Source: Crocinitomicaceae bacterium
Lineage (GTDB): Bacteria > Bacteroidota > Bacteroidia > Flavobacteriales_D > Crocinitomicaceae
Reading direction: 5' to 3'
Assembly: GCA_002709305.1 (NCBI GenBank)
Contig: PAQM01000022.1
Span: 1-64,000 of the forward strand
Length of the DNA stretch: 64,000 nucleotides
How positions within the stretch are numbered: the first letter of the stretch is position 1; every line of letters begins with the position of its first letter. The position numbers were made by a program, and so were the translations under genes. Shown piece by piece: positions 7,763 to 17,696 of the stretch. Under the pieces are notes generated by a model, which searched no databases, was not told the DNA's origin, and saw nothing but the letters and a program-made list of their open reading frames with translations.

Positions 7763-9177
7763 AAATTCATGTTTATCTTTTCTAATTCTCTACAAAAGTT
7801 CAACATTTCTTTCTCTTTAAAAAAATCTCCTATAACCTGTATTCCAAAAGGCATGCCATTTGTGTGCTTTCCTATGGGGTTTGAGATAGCGGGGTTTCCT
7901 GAAAGATTTGCGTGAACCGTATAAATGTCTTGTAAGCACATTGAAATTGGATCGCTAACAGCATTTAGTTTAAATGCTGTTGTTGGTGTTGTTGGCAAAA
8001 CAATTACATCATATTTACCGAAAATTTCTTTTGTCTTATCTTGTATAACACGACGAACCTTTTGTCCTTTTGTATAATACGCATCATAATAACCATGAGA
8101 CAAAACAAAAGTGCCTGCCATTATTCTTCTTTTAACTTCAGGGCCAAAACCCTCACTACGTGATTTTTTATAAACCTCTTCTATTCCCTTTGCTTTTTTA
8201 CTGCGATAACCATAATGAACCCCGTCAAAACGGGACAGATTAGAAGAAGCTTCTGCAGTTGTTAAAACGTAATAAACCGGGACCATATAATCCAAATAAG
8301 GAAAGCTTACCAAATCAACAATGTGACCTTGTTTTTTTAAACCTAAAATAACCTTGTCTATTGCTAATTTTATCTCTGGGTCGTTTCCCTCCATTTCATA
8401 GCTCTCTTTTATTATTGCTACACGTTGTTTTTTAGACACTAGTACTTCTGTGTATTTTTCAACAGGCTTAGTCGAAACGGTAGAGTCATGCTCATCCTTT
8501 CCTGCCATTACCTCTAAAAGCAAAGCAGCATCATCAATGGAATTAGTAAGTGGTCCTATTTGATCAAAAGAAGATGCGTAGGCAATTAGCCCGTGGCGCG
8601 AAACACGGCCATATGTTGGTTTTAAACCATAAACACCCGAAAAGCTCGCTGGCTGTCTAATCGAACCACCTGTGTCGCTCCCTAAAGCTGCAGTACAAAG
8701 CCCTGCAGAAACCGCGGCAGCTGACCCCCCCGAAGATCCTCCTGGAACATAACTTTCATCAATCGGATTTAATACCGGTCCAAATGCTGAGTTTTCATTA
8801 GAGCTACCCATGGCAAATTCGTCACAATTTAAACGCCCTATAATAATTGCGTCTTCCTCAAGCAATCTTTCAATAGCGGTAGCAGTAAATAATGACTCAA
8901 AACCTTCTAGAATTTTAGAAGACGAAGATACATTATGGTCTTTATAGCATAAATTATCTTTTATCCCTATAACCATTCCCGCTAACCTTCCAGCGCTTCC
9001 AGCCTTTATTTTTTTATCTACCAAAAAAGCCTTTTCTTTTGCTGAATCTTCAAATACCTCTAAAAAAATGTTGAGATTTTTTTTCTTTTGAATTGCCGAT
9101 AAATATCCCTCTAGAATACTCACAACAGTACCCCCTGAAGTAATCACTTTTTTTACATCAGAATACGTTCGCAGCAT
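7759..9177 (-). CDS. gatA: Asp-tRNA(Asn)/Glu-tRNA(Gln) amidotransferase subunit A
   Basis: GatA releases ammonia from glutamine for the GatCAB complex, which converts misacylated Glu-tRNA(Gln) or Asp-tRNA(Asn) to the correct aminoacyl-tRNA. The 472-residue protein carries the amidase signature with catalytic triad Lys73, cis-Ser148 (in GGSSGGS) and Ser172 (in DTGGSIRQPA). GatB and GatC are not in the window, which is common because the genes are often scattered. The gene lies 11 bp after tatA and overlaps the transglycosylase gene by 4 bp. The ATG at 9177 gives a normal amidase N-terminus. Confidence 0.97.
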   Translation of the reverse strand: MLRTYSDVKKVITSGGTVVSILEGYLSAIQKKKNLNIFLEVFEDSAKEKAFLVDKKIKAGSAGRLAGMVIGIKDNLCYKDHNVSSSSKILEGFESLFTATAIERLLEEDAIIIGRLNCDEFAMGSSNENSAFGPVLNPIDESYVPGGSSGGSAAAVSAGLCTAALGSDTGGSIRQPASFSGVYGLKPTYGRVSRHGLIAYASSFDQIGPLTNSIDDAALLLEVMAGKDEHDSTVSTKPVEKYTEVLVSKKQRVAIIKESYEMEGNDPEIKLAIDKVILGLKKQGHIVDLVSFPYLDYMVPVYYVLTTAEASSNLSRFDGVHYGYRSKKAKGIEEVYKKSRSEGFGPEVKRRIMAGTFVLSHGYYDAYYTKGQKVRRVIQDKTKEIFGKYDVIVLPTTPTTAFKLNAVSDPISMCLQDIYTVHANLSGNPAISNPIGKHTNGMPFGIQVIGDFFKEKEMLNFCRELEKINMNL

Positions 9178-9188
9178 TGTAAACGTTG

Positions 9189-9374
9189 TTATGATTTCCC
9201 CTCTTCAGAATCCTCCTCAGAATCCTCTTTAGGTTTATAAGAAGCATCTTTAAATTCTTTTACACCTTTACCCAAGCCTTTCATTAATTCTGGAATCTTT
9301 TTGCCTCCAAACAAAAGAAGGGCAACAACTAAAATTGCTATTACTTGCCAAGGACCAAACCAACCTAATATCAT
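9189..9374 (-). CDS. tatA: Twin-arginine translocase TatA/TatE family subunit
   Basis: TatA forms the pore that moves folded proteins with twin-arginine signals across the inner membrane. The 61-residue protein has the standard plan: a short hydrophobic N-terminal helix ([17 protein letters not shown]), the FGGKKIPEL hinge, an amphipathic helix with [10 protein letters not shown], and a charged Glu/Ser-rich tail. TatC is not in the window. The gene lies between infB and gatA in the same direction, 75 bp after infB. A weak 7-bp hairpin (9392-9409) in that gap is not a convincing terminator. Confidence 0.95.
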   Translation of the reverse strand: MILGWFGPWQVIAILVVALLLFGGKKIPELMKGLGKGVKEFKDASYKPKEDSEEDSEEGKS

Positions 9375-9449
9375 TTTTTTGTTTTTTAATGTTGTTATAA
9401 AAATAACAATTACTGATTTATGAACACGCTTTTTAAATCACTAAGTTCT

Positions 9450-12098
9450 TTATTCTAATTTTCTCGCCACCTCTACCTCTTGGTAGGCTTCAATAATGTC
9501 TCCTTCTTTAATGTCGTTATATTGATCTAAATTAAGTCCACACTCATAATTGTTTTTCACCTCCTTAACATCATCTTTAAATCGCTTTAAAGAACCTAAA
9601 ACACCATCATGAATGACAATTCCATCTCTAATAACACGAACTTTAGAGTCACGATAAACAGCACCGCTTGTAACAAAGCAACCAGCAATAGTTCCCACTT
9701 TAGAAATGTTAAAAGTCTCTCTAATTTCAGCTGTACCAGCAATCTTTTCTTCAATGTCAGGAGAAAGCATTCCTTCCATCGCGTCTTTAATCTCCTCAAT
9801 TGCTTTATAAATAATAGAGTATAATCGAATATCTATTTGCTCTTGCTCTGCTAGTCTTCTTGCTTGAACTGTTGGTCTTACCTGGAAACCAATAATAATT
9901 GCATCTGAGGCAGAAGCTAAATTAACATCTGCTTCAGAAATTGCTCCGACACCTTTATGAACAATGTTAACTTCTATTTCTTCTGTAGAGAGCCTTAAAA
10001 GAGAATCTGAAATTGCCTCTATAGAACCATCAACATCTCCTTTTATAATTAAATTCAACTCCTTAAAGTCACCAATAGCAAGTCGTCTTCCTATCTCATC
10101 AAGTGTGATGTGTTTCTTTGTTCTTAAACCTTGCTCTCGATACAATTGTTCTCGTTTAGCGGAAATCGATTTAGCCTCTTTCTCATCGTCTAAAACATGA
10201 AACGTGTCCCCCGCTGAAGGGGCCCCATTGACACCTAAAACCGAAACAGGTCGCGATGGACCAACCTCCTTGAGGCCTAATCCATGCTCATCTTGCATTG
10301 CCTTTATTTTTCCGTAATTTCTGCCGACCAACACAATATCACCAATGCGTAATGTTCCTTTTTCAACCAACATATTTGTAACATAACCCTTACCAACATC
10401 TAAAGAAGATTCTATAACCGTACCCATTGCTTGTCTATTAGGGTTTGCTTTAAGCTCTAAAAGCTCCGCCTCAAGGAGTATTTTTTCAAGCAGTTCTTCA
10501 ATATTCAAATTTTGTTTCGCCGAAATCTCTTGACACTGATATTTACCTCCCCAGTCTTCAACCAAAATATTCATTTGAGAGAGCTGTTCTTTAATTTTTT
10601 CAGGATTAGCCCCTGGTTTGTCAATTTTGTTGATAGCAAAAACCATAGGGACCTCTGCAGCTTGAGCGTGTGAAATTGCCTCTTTTGTTTGAGGCATAAC
10701 ATCGTCATCTGCAGCCACAATAATAACAGCCACATCTGTAACTTGGGCCCCTCGAGCACGCATCGCCGTAAAAGCCTCATGACCAGGAGTGTCAAGAAAA
10801 GTCATAACCTTACCGTCCTCCAAGGTAACGCTGTAAGCTCCAATATGTTGTGTAATACCTCCAGCTTCACCTTTAACAACATCTGCGTTTCTTATCCTAT
10901 CTAATAAAGATGTTTTTCCATGATCAACATGCCCCATTACTGTAATAATTGGCGCCCTTGAAACAAGGTCTTCTTCTTTATCTTCAATTACAGGAAGTGA
11001 CTCTTCTACTGTAGCACTAACAAACTCTGCATCAAAACCAAACTCTTCCGCAATAATCTGAATCGTCTCCGCATCTAAGCGTTGATTAATTGACGCAAAT
11101 ATACCCAAAGACATACATGCAGAAATTACATCTGTAGAGTTCACGCTCATCATTGTTGCTAACTCAGAAACTGTAACAAACTCTGTTAGTTTTAGAATAC
11201 TCTCTTGTTTTTCTGCATGAGCCTCCTCTTCTAATTTTTTTGCAGCAACACTCTCACGCTTTGCCTTTCTGTTTTTTGCACCCTTAGACTTGCCCCCCTT
11301 ATTAGAAAGCCGGGCTAATGTTTCCTTAATCTCCTTTTGAATTTCCTCTTCTGTTATTTCTGCTTTTTGAGGTTTATTGTTTTTCTTTTTCTGAGCAGCA
11401 CCTTTGTTTTTTTGAGAAAACTGTCCTTGCTGAGAAATATCAACTTTACGAACACGCTTGCGTTTTCTTCGCTCTTTATTTGGGGATGAATCTTTTTCAT
11501 TTTTAGCGGGTAAATCTATTTTACCTACAACATTTGGGCCTGATAAAGATTCACTTTTAACACGAATCGTTTCTGTTGATATAGAAAGGGGCTCTTCTTT
11601 GTTTTCTTTAGCCTGTGGTTTAGGATCTGGGGTATTTGTCTGTTTTTTTGGCTCTTCTTTTTTGTTTTGTTTTGTTGGTCTTGTTTTGGTGTTAAGACTA
11701 TCTAAATCTATTTTTCCAAGAACCTGTAATTTTGCGCCCTCATTTTTTGTTTGCCCATCTTTTTTTTCAAATTCATTCGCTTTTCCACCTTGGAATCCCT
11801 GGCCAACACGGTGATTATCTGCCCCACCTTTTTTTGAGTTAAAACCAAAGCCTTCTTTTTTATCTCTTAACGATATCGTCTCTCTTTTTTCTTGGTTGAC
11901 AGGAGTTTTTTTTGATTCCTCTTTTAGTGTTTGATCGGCAGCAAATTCAGTGCGCAATAATTCGTAGTCCTCAGGAGATAGTTTTGTGTTTGGACTTGCA
12001 GATATAGAAATTCCCTTGCCTTCAAGAAATTCAATCAAAGTCGACATTCCAACGTTTAATTCTCCTGCTGCTTTTCCTAATCTAATTGGTTTACCCAT
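9450..12098 (-). CDS. infB: Translation initiation factor IF-2
   Basis: IF-2 is the GTPase that places fMet-tRNA on the 30S subunit and promotes subunit joining. The 882-residue protein has an N-terminal winged segment (about 1-55), a long Lys/Glu/Gln-rich disordered linker (about 60-300), a second IF2_N domain (about 305-360), and the G domain with [17 protein letters not shown] and NKID. Domains II, III and the tRNA-binding C-terminal domain follow. Domain order and length match Bacteroidota IF-2. It is the third gene of the rimP-nusA-infB operon, 70 bp after nusA. Confidence 0.98.
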   Translation of the reverse strand: MGKPIRLGKAAGELNVGMSTLIEFLEGKGISISASPNTKLSPEDYELLRTEFAADQTLKEESKKTPVNQEKRETISLRDKKEGFGFNSKKGGADNHRVGQGFQGGKANEFEKKDGQTKNEGAKLQVLGKIDLDSLNTKTRPTKQNKKEEPKKQTNTPDPKPQAKENKEEPLSISTETIRVKSESLSGPNVVGKIDLPAKNEKDSSPNKERRKRKRVRKVDISQQGQFSQKNKGAAQKKKNNKPQKAEITEEEIQKEIKETLARLSNKGGKSKGAKNRKAKRESVAAKKLEEEAHAEKQESILKLTEFVTVSELATMMSVNSTDVISACMSLGIFASINQRLDAETIQIIAEEFGFDAEFVSATVEESLPVIEDKEEDLVSRAPIITVMGHVDHGKTSLLDRIRNADVVKGEAGGITQHIGAYSVTLEDGKVMTFLDTPGHEAFTAMRARGAQVTDVAVIIVAADDDVMPQTKEAISHAQAAEVPMVFAINKIDKPGANPEKIKEQLSQMNILVEDWGGKYQCQEISAKQNLNIEELLEKILLEAELLELKANPNRQAMGTVIESSLDVGKGYVTNMLVEKGTLRIGDIVLVGRNYGKIKAMQDEHGLGLKEVGPSRPVSVLGVNGAPSAGDTFHVLDDEKEAKSISAKREQLYREQGLRTKKHITLDEIGRRLAIGDFKELNLIIKGDVDGSIEAISDSLLRLSTEEIEVNIVHKGVGAISEADVNLASASDAIIIGFQVRPTVQARRLAEQEQIDIRLYSIIYKAIEEIKDAMEGMLSPDIEEKIAGTAEIRETFNISKVGTIAGCFVTSGAVYRDSKVRVIRDGIVIHDGVLGSLKRFKDDVKEVKNNYECGLNLDQYNDIKEGDIIEAYQEVEVARKLE

Positions 12099-12168
12099 AA
12101 ATTCCGTATCGTTTACTTTTTAGTTTTTCTAAGTAGTTATAGTTTAAATATAGCTTTTTGAAGTGGTT

Positions 12169-13404
12169 TTATTCAAATTCTGCGTTTAAAATTTTAAACA
12201 CCTCTTGTATAGTCTCTTCCTCTAGGTCTGTTCTTTTAACAAGGTCTTCTGTGCCTAAATCTAAAACTGACTTTGCTGTATCACATCCTATAGCCTTTAA
12301 TTCATCGATAATCCACCCATCAATTTCATCCGCAAACTCTTCTAAGTCTACATCTTCAACATCAACCTCTCCCTCTCTATAAACATCTAGCTCATAACCT
12401 GTCAGCCTACCACCCAACTTTATATTATGGCCTCCTCTACCTATAGCTAAAGAAACTTGATCAGGTTTTAAGTAAACCTTAGCTCTAGATTCTTCCTCGT
12501 TTATTTCAATTGAAGTTATTTTTGCAGGAGAAAGCGACCTTTGAATAAATAATTGTGGATTATTTGTATAATTAATTACATCAATGTTTTCATTCTTTAA
12601 CTCTCTAACAATACCATGTATTCTTGAACCCTTCATACCAACACAAGCACCAACAGGGTCAACTCTATCGTCGTAAGACTCAACAGCAACTTTCGCTCTC
12701 TCTCCAGGCTCGCGAACAATCCTTTTTATTGTAATTAATCCATCGAACACCTCTGGAACCTCGAGCTCGAATAGCCTCTCTAGAAACTCTGGGGCAGTCC
12801 TTGATAAAATAATAACGGGGTTACTGTTTCTCATATCAACCTTAGCAACGACAGCGCGGACAGATTCACCTTTTTTAAAGTAGTCTGATGGTATTTGTTC
12901 TGATTTAGGTAAAATCAACTCATTCCCTTCGTCATCAAGAATCATTATTTCTTTTTTCCACACTTGATAAACCTCTCCAGTAACAATCTCTCCGATTCTT
13001 TCCTTATATAATTTGTATAAATAATCTTTTTCTAAATCCATGATTCGGGACATCAAGTTTTGCCTAAGAGAAAGTATGTTTCTCCTTCCAAAATCTGCGA
13101 ATTTAAATTCCTCTGTAACCTCTTCACCTATCTCAAAGTCCGGATCAATTTTAATTGCCTCAGAGTATGGTATCTCAATGTTAGGGTCTTCTACCTCCCC
13201 GTCGTCAACAATCTCCTTATTAATAAATATTTGAACGTCTCCTTTGTCAATATTTACAATAACATCAATATGCTCATCTGTATCGAACTTTCTCTTCAAC
13301 ATAGAACGAAACACATCCTCTAAGATATGTTGCATTGTTTGCTTGTCAATGTTTTTTAATTCTTTAAATTCTGAAAACGAATCAATTAATTCTATATTAT
13401 CCAT
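12169..13404 (-). CDS. nusA: Transcription termination/antitermination protein NusA
   Basis: NusA binds RNA polymerase and modulates pausing, intrinsic termination and antitermination. The product (411 residues from the chosen start) has the N-terminal polymerase-binding domain, an S1 domain (starting near IGEIVTGEVYQ) and two KH domains (EPGERAKVAV, DPVGACVGMKGSR, then LAIGRGGHNIKL). The C-terminal acidic repeats of E. coli NusA are reduced to one short helical segment. The ATG at 13404 begins MDNIELIDSFSEFK, the usual family start; an upstream start would add ten residues with no family support. It is the middle gene of the rimP-nusA-infB operon. Confidence 0.96.
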   Translation of the reverse strand: MDNIELIDSFSEFKELKNIDKQTMQHILEDVFRSMLKRKFDTDEHIDVIVNIDKGDVQIFINKEIVDDGEVEDPNIEIPYSEAIKIDPDFEIGEEVTEEFKFADFGRRNILSLRQNLMSRIMDLEKDYLYKLYKERIGEIVTGEVYQVWKKEIMILDDEGNELILPKSEQIPSDYFKKGESVRAVVAKVDMRNSNPVIILSRTAPEFLERLFELEVPEVFDGLITIKRIVREPGERAKVAVESYDDRVDPVGACVGMKGSRIHGIVRELKNENIDVINYTNNPQLFIQRSLSPAKITSIEINEEESRAKVYLKPDQVSLAIGRGGHNIKLGGRLTGYELDVYREGEVDVEDVDLEEFADEIDGWIIDELKAIGCDTAKSVLDLGTEDLVKRTDLEEETIQEVFKILNAEFE

Positions 13405-13438
13405 GGTTTTTGGTTTTTTATTCTCTATTAACACTTTG

Positions 13439-13915
13439 TTATTTGAAAGAGACCACTACTTTAGTTTCATGAATATCTTCCATTTTTAAGATACGCTCTT
13501 CTATCACCGTTTCTTTTTTCTTTTTACCTTCTATTCTTTTTTTTTCAGTCGACTGAATTTTTATCTCCACAGGTGTTGCTAAAATCATTTTGCCTCTGAT
13601 TTTTTTTCCTTCTTTTAGCTTAACCCTAACTTCTCTGCCAATATTTTTTTTATACTGCGGAAAAACCCTAAGCCCTTTATCTAGACCAGCAGAGGAAACC
13701 GTTATATTAAAGTCTTCTTTTTGACGGTCTAGGTTGTGCTCAACATTCCTAGAAACAGAGGCGCAATCCATAACAGAAACGCCTCCTTCATGTTTGTCAA
13801 TCTCAACACGAATATCGTTTGAAGGGGTCGTTGTTAGACTAACAAGAAAAAGCCCGTTGTCTAAGTCTGTAATACGACTATTTATCAGTCCTAATATTTT
13901 TTTTTTACTAATCAT
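13439..13915 (-). CDS. rimP: Ribosome maturation factor RimP
   Basis: RimP binds the 30S subunit during assembly. The 158-residue protein has the two-domain family layout. The N-terminal domain carries the ssDNA-binding-like region ending in the signature VSRNVEHNLD, and ISSAGLD-type residues appear as VSSAGLDKGL. A C-terminal Sm-like domain follows (REVRVKLKEGKKIRG). It is the first gene of the rimP-nusA-infB operon. A promoter and a terminator-like hairpin sit in its short leader (separate entries), which suggests control by premature termination. Confidence 0.95.
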   Translation of the reverse strand: MISKKKILGLINSRITDLDNGLFLVSLTTTPSNDIRVEIDKHEGGVSVMDCASVSRNVEHNLDRQKEDFNITVSSAGLDKGLRVFPQYKKNIGREVRVKLKEGKKIRGKMILATPVEIKIQSTEKKRIEGKKKKETVIEERILKMEDIHETKVVVSFK

Positions 13916-13922
13916 TAGTTAT

Positions 13923-13946
13923 AAAAAGAGGGGGCAACTGCCCCCT
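13923..13946 (-). terminator. Terminator-like hairpin in the rimP-nusA-infB leader
   Basis: Read on the minus strand, AGGGGGC, a four-base AGTT loop and GCCCCCT form a 7-bp GC-rich stem (13929-13946), followed by C and five T (13923-13928). This is an intrinsic terminator shape ending 7 bp before the rimP ATG and downstream of a predicted promoter (13975-14004). With a divergent gene on the other side there is nothing upstream to terminate except the operon's own leader, so attenuation is likely. Confidence 0.6.
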
Positions 13947-13974
13947 TTACTTATAAAATCAATATTTAACGAGA

Positions 13975-14004
13975 CAAATATAATTCTAAATTTGAAAAAT
14001 ACAA
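13975..14004 (-). promoter_or_regulatory. Predicted promoter of rimP-nusA-infB
   Basis: On the minus strand the sequence has TTG (14002-14004), a 19-bp spacer and TATATTTG (13975-13982). This exactly fits the Bacteroidota promoter pattern TTG-N19-TAnnTTTG. Transcription would start near 13968, giving a leader of about 50 nt that contains the hairpin. Confidence 0.6.
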
Positions 14005-14023
14005 GTTTAAAAAGATACTTTTG
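13991..14023 (+). promoter_or_regulatory. Predicted promoter of the DUF3109 gene
   Basis: TTTG (13991-13994), a 21-bp spacer and TACTTTTG (14016-14023) fit the Bacteroidota promoter pattern. Transcription would start near 14030, about 37 nt before the ATG at 14067. The promoter overlaps the divergent rimP promoter face to face, so the two may interfere. Confidence 0.55.
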
Positions 14024-14066
14024 TTGATAAGGTTCTTTAATGAAAAAAAAGTAAAAACAAAAAAGA

Positions 14067-14645
14067 ATGCTGATAGAGATTGAAGATAAGGTTATTTCAA
14101 CACAAATTTTTGAGAAAAACTTTGTGTGTGACCTCAGCGCCTGCAAGGGTCAGTGTTGTGTTTCCGGAGACTCTGGCGCGCCAATATCTGTAGAAGAGAT
14201 TTCTATTCTTGAAGACGAAATAGATGAAATTAAGCCGTTTATGAGAAAAAGAGGGATTAAAATCATCGAAAACCAAGGTGTTTTTTATGTTGATCAAGAA
14301 AATGAAAAGGTAACGTCTTTGATAGACGAAAAAGAGTGTGCTTTTGTTTCTTTTAACAAAGAGGGCATTGCTCAATGCTCAATAGAAATGGCTTATAAGG
14401 AAGGTAAAACAACACTTAAAAAACCTATTAGTTGTCATTTATTTCCTATTCGGGTAAAAAAATTTAAGGCGTTTACTGCTTTAAATTATAGTAAATGGGA
14501 CATCTGTGAGCCAGCGTGTGAGTGCGGCGAAAAACTAAAGGTTCCTGTGTTTATTTTTTTAAAAGATGCCCTTATAAGAGCTTTTGGGAGGCGTTTTTTT
14601 TCAGAACTTCTTGCTGTTAACAAAGAAATAACAAAAAAAAGATAG
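14067..14645 (+). CDS. DUF3109 family cysteine-cluster protein
   Basis: The 192-residue protein belongs to DUF3109, a conserved Bacteroidota family related to YkgJ-type cysteine-cluster proteins. It has CDLSACKGQCC near the start, then single cysteines (ECAF, QCSIEMAYKEG), an ISCHLFPIR segment, and CEPACECG late in the chain. The spacing of cysteines suggests a bound metal, zinc or iron-sulfur, but the biochemical role is unknown. It is transcribed divergently from rimP and convergently with miaE, whose stop lies 8 bp away. Confidence 0.9.
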   Translation: MLIEIEDKVISTQIFEKNFVCDLSACKGQCCVSGDSGAPISVEEISILEDEIDEIKPFMRKRGIKIIENQGVFYVDQENEKVTSLIDEKECAFVSFNKEGIAQCSIEMAYKEGKTTLKKPISCHLFPIRVKKFKAFTALNYSKWDICEPACECGEKLKVPVFIFLKDALIRAFGRRFFSELLAVNKEITKKR

Positions 14646-14653
14646 AATTGCAT

Positions 14654-15235
14654 TTAGCCGTGCATCGTTTCTTCCTTGCCATAACTTTTTATAACACTCG
14701 CTTCATAGCTTAACCATTCCTGCCACCTCTGGTCAACATCATACTCCCCGCTATACTTTCGAGCATATTTTAAAAACAAGGTGTAGTGTCCTGCTTCGCT
14801 TATCATTAAATCCCTGTAGAATTTTGCTAAACCTTTATCTTTTATGTTTTTTGATAAAACCTTAAACCTCTCACAACTACGGGCTTCAATCATAGCAGAA
14901 AATAAAAGCCGATCTATTAAGGAAAAAAGCCTTCCAGAACCCTTTTTCATAAATTTAGCAAGCTCATTAACATAGCTATCTTTTCTTTCACGTCCAAGAA
15001 CCAAGCCTCTAGATTTTATAATGTTATGTACTTGCTCAAAATGTTCTAGCTCTTCTTTTGCTAAAACCAACATATCTGTTACTAAATCTTTACGCTCTGA
15101 ATTATGTATAATTATAGAGATCGCGTTGGAGGCTGCTTTTTGCTCACACCAAGCGTGGTCCGTTAATATTTCAGGAATGTTAGACTCAACAATATTAACC
15201 CATCTAGGGTCTGTTGGAAGTTTAAGACCGAGCAT
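14654..15235 (-). CDS. miaE: tRNA-(ms2io6A)-hydroxylase MiaE
   Basis: MiaE is a di-iron monooxygenase that hydroxylates the isopentenyl group of modified adenosine 37 in tRNAs reading U-starting codons. The 193-residue protein has the ferritin-like four-helix signatures: HAWCEQKAAS, then the ELEHFEQV ExxH motif, then EARSCERF, and finally SEAGHYTLF, which supplies the second ExxH-type ligands. Length matches the family. It lies 52 bp after nrdA on the same strand. The reaction needs oxygen, so its presence indicates an aerobic lifestyle. Confidence 0.93.
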   Translation of the reverse strand: MLGLKLPTDPRWVNIVESNIPEILTDHAWCEQKAASNAISIIIHNSERKDLVTDMLVLAKEELEHFEQVHNIIKSRGLVLGRERKDSYVNELAKFMKKGSGRLFSLIDRLLFSAMIEARSCERFKVLSKNIKDKGLAKFYRDLMISEAGHYTLFLKYARKYSGEYDVDQRWQEWLSYEASVIKSYGKEETMHG

Positions 15236-15287
15236 TTTAATGTTTTTAACTTATACTTTCGTTTTTTTCTTGTGATTAGCTTAAATA

Positions 15288-17648
15288 TTAACTTCCACAC
15301 ATTTCACAATCGTCTGGATTTTCAATAGAACAAGAAACTTCTGCCTGTGCTTCTTCAATAGACTTAGCTGTAGGCTCGCTTACCGCGGACCGGTCAATTG
15401 TAAATTTAATGGCATCTGTTGCTGCTTTTGTCCGTAAATAATACATCCCTGTTTTTAACCCCTTCTCCCATCCGTAGAAATGCATTGAGGTTAATTTTCC
15501 AAAGTTCGCATTCTCCATAAAAATGTTTAATGACTGTGATTGGCATATATAAGCGCCTCTATCAGCAGAAAGATCTATTATTGCTTTTTGTGATATCTCC
15601 CAAGCTGTTTTATAAAGGTTTTTAATTTTTTGCGGTATCTCTTTAATCTCTTGAATAGATCCATTTGCAACCATTATTTTCTGGCGCATTTCTTTAGTCC
15701 AAAGACCTTCTTTTACAAGGTCTTTTAGTAGATATTTATTCACTATTATAAATTCACCTGACAAAACTCTCCTTGTGTAAATATTAGATGTATATGGCTC
15801 AAAACACTCGTTATTCCCTAAAATTTGAGCTGTTGAGGCTGTTGGCATTGGGGCTAGCAAAAGGGAATTTCTAACGCCATATTTTTTAACCTCCTCTTTT
15901 AAAACATCCCACTCCCATTTGTCCGTTGGTTTCACCCCCCAAAGATCAAACTGAAAGACACCCTTGGAGACCGGGGAGCCTTTAATTGAAGAATATGGGC
16001 CGTCTATTTTGGCTAAATCTTTAGACGCAGTCATAGAAGCATAGTAGATTGTTTCAAAAATTTCCTTATTCAAGACTCTTGCTTCTTCTGAATCAAATGG
16101 ATAACCCATAAGAATAAAAGCATCCGCTAAACCTTGAACACCAATACCTATGGGACGATGTCGCAGATTTGAGTTTTCAGCTTCTTTTACCGGGTAATAG
16201 TTCCCGTCAATAATTTTATTAAGATTTAATGTTGCTTGATATGTTACTTCAAACAATTTTTGATGATCAAATTCTTTGTCTTCAGAGACATATTTTGGTA
16301 AAGCTATTGATGCCAAATTACAAACAGCAACTTCATCCGGAGAAGTGTACTCAATTATCTCTGTACATAAATTAGAAGATTTTATAACACCTAAGTTTTG
16401 TTGGTTTGACTTTTTGTTTGCAGCATCTTTGTATAGCATATATGGGGTTCCTGTTTCGATTTGAGACTCCAAAATCTTAAACCATAAGTCTTGTGCTTTT
16501 ATTGTCTTCCTCCCCCTTCCTTCTTTTTCATACTTCACATATAAAGCCTCAAAATTTTCACTATGCGTTTCTGATAAACCAGGGCATTCGTGAGGGCACA
16601 TTAATGTCCATTCTGCATTTTCTTTTACTCTCTTCATAAACAAGTCTGGAATCCATAGTGCATAAAACAAATCTCTTGCCCTCTGCTCTTCCTTGCCGTG
16701 ATTTTTCTTTAAGTCTAAAAACTCAAAAATATCAGAATGCCATGGCTCAATATACATAGCGAAAGAGCCTTTACGCCTTCCTCCTCCCTGATCTACATAA
16801 CGAGCCGTGTCATTAAAAACACGAAGCATTGGTACAATTCCGTTTGAAGTCCCATTGGTCCCTTTTATATAAGACCCCTTAGATCTTATGTCATGAATAG
16901 CTAAACCGATACCCCCTGCAGACTGGGAAATTTTCGCACAAGAAGATAACGTATCATATATACCTTCTATGCTGTCTTCTTTCATTGTCAATAAAAAACA
17001 AGAGGACATTTGTGGCTTTGGTGTGCCAGAATTAAAAAGCGTTGGTGTAGCATGAGTAAACCAACCTTCCGACATTAAATTATAGGTCTTAATAACCGAA
17101 TCTATATCCTCTTTGTGTATTCCCACCGAGACCCTCATTAACATTTGTTGTGGCCGCTCAACAATCTCTCCATTTAATTTTAACAAATATGACCTTGTTA
17201 AAGTTTTAAAGCCAAAATAATCATACCTAAAGTCCCTATCATAAATAATGCTAGAATCTATTCTCTCTTTATTTTCCTTTATAACATTATAAACATCTTC
17301 AGCTAGAAGAGCTGCATTTTGACCTGTTTTTGGGTCTATATAATTATATAAATCCGCCATTACATCAGAAAAGGTTTTTTTAGTTTCTTTATGTAAGTTG
17401 GAAACCGCTATTCTTGAGGCTAAAAGAGCGTAATCTGGATGCTCGATTGTTTTAGCAGCTGAAACTTCTGCCGCTAAATTGTCTAGCTGTGTCGTTGTAA
17501 CACCATCGAATAAACCTTCAATCACCTTCATTGCAACAGCCTCGGGAGAAACCATTGGATCAAGCCCATAGCACATTTTTACTATTCTCGCTGTTATTTT
17601 GTCAAATTTTACAGCTTCCTTTCTTCCATCTCTTTTTAAAACATACAT
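15288..17648 (-). CDS. nrdA: Ribonucleoside-diphosphate reductase, alpha subunit
   Basis: This is the catalytic subunit of class I ribonucleotide reductase, which makes deoxyribonucleotides from ribonucleoside diphosphates. The 786-residue protein has an N-terminal ATP-cone for overall activity control ([15 protein letters not shown]), a substrate-site Cys in SSCFLLTM, the thiyl-radical motif NLCTEI, its redox partner in VCNLASI, and the C-terminal swinging CEMCGS that passes electrons from thioredoxin. All key residues are present. It lies 48 bp after nrdB in the same direction, so the operon order is nrdB-nrdA. Confidence 0.98.
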   Translation of the reverse strand: MYVLKRDGRKEAVKFDKITARIVKMCYGLDPMVSPEAVAMKVIEGLFDGVTTTQLDNLAAEVSAAKTIEHPDYALLASRIAVSNLHKETKKTFSDVMADLYNYIDPKTGQNAALLAEDVYNVIKENKERIDSSIIYDRDFRYDYFGFKTLTRSYLLKLNGEIVERPQQMLMRVSVGIHKEDIDSVIKTYNLMSEGWFTHATPTLFNSGTPKPQMSSCFLLTMKEDSIEGIYDTLSSCAKISQSAGGIGLAIHDIRSKGSYIKGTNGTSNGIVPMLRVFNDTARYVDQGGGRRKGSFAMYIEPWHSDIFEFLDLKKNHGKEEQRARDLFYALWIPDLFMKRVKENAEWTLMCPHECPGLSETHSENFEALYVKYEKEGRGRKTIKAQDLWFKILESQIETGTPYMLYKDAANKKSNQQNLGVIKSSNLCTEIIEYTSPDEVAVCNLASIALPKYVSEDKEFDHQKLFEVTYQATLNLNKIIDGNYYPVKEAENSNLRHRPIGIGVQGLADAFILMGYPFDSEEARVLNKEIFETIYYASMTASKDLAKIDGPYSSIKGSPVSKGVFQFDLWGVKPTDKWEWDVLKEEVKKYGVRNSLLLAPMPTASTAQILGNNECFEPYTSNIYTRRVLSGEFIIVNKYLLKDLVKEGLWTKEMRQKIMVANGSIQEIKEIPQKIKNLYKTAWEISQKAIIDLSADRGAYICQSQSLNIFMENANFGKLTSMHFYGWEKGLKTGMYYLRTKAATDAIKFTIDRSAVSEPTAKSIEEAQAEVSCSIENPDDCEMCGS

Positions 17649-17696
17649 GGTTTTCTAAGTTTAAATTATATTAATGTTTTTCTTTAAATTAATCTG

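Noticed and set aside
9392-9409. Hairpin TTGTTAT-AAAA-ATAACAA between infB and tatA as a terminator
   Set aside because: The stem is AT-only and not followed by a T run in the direction of transcription.
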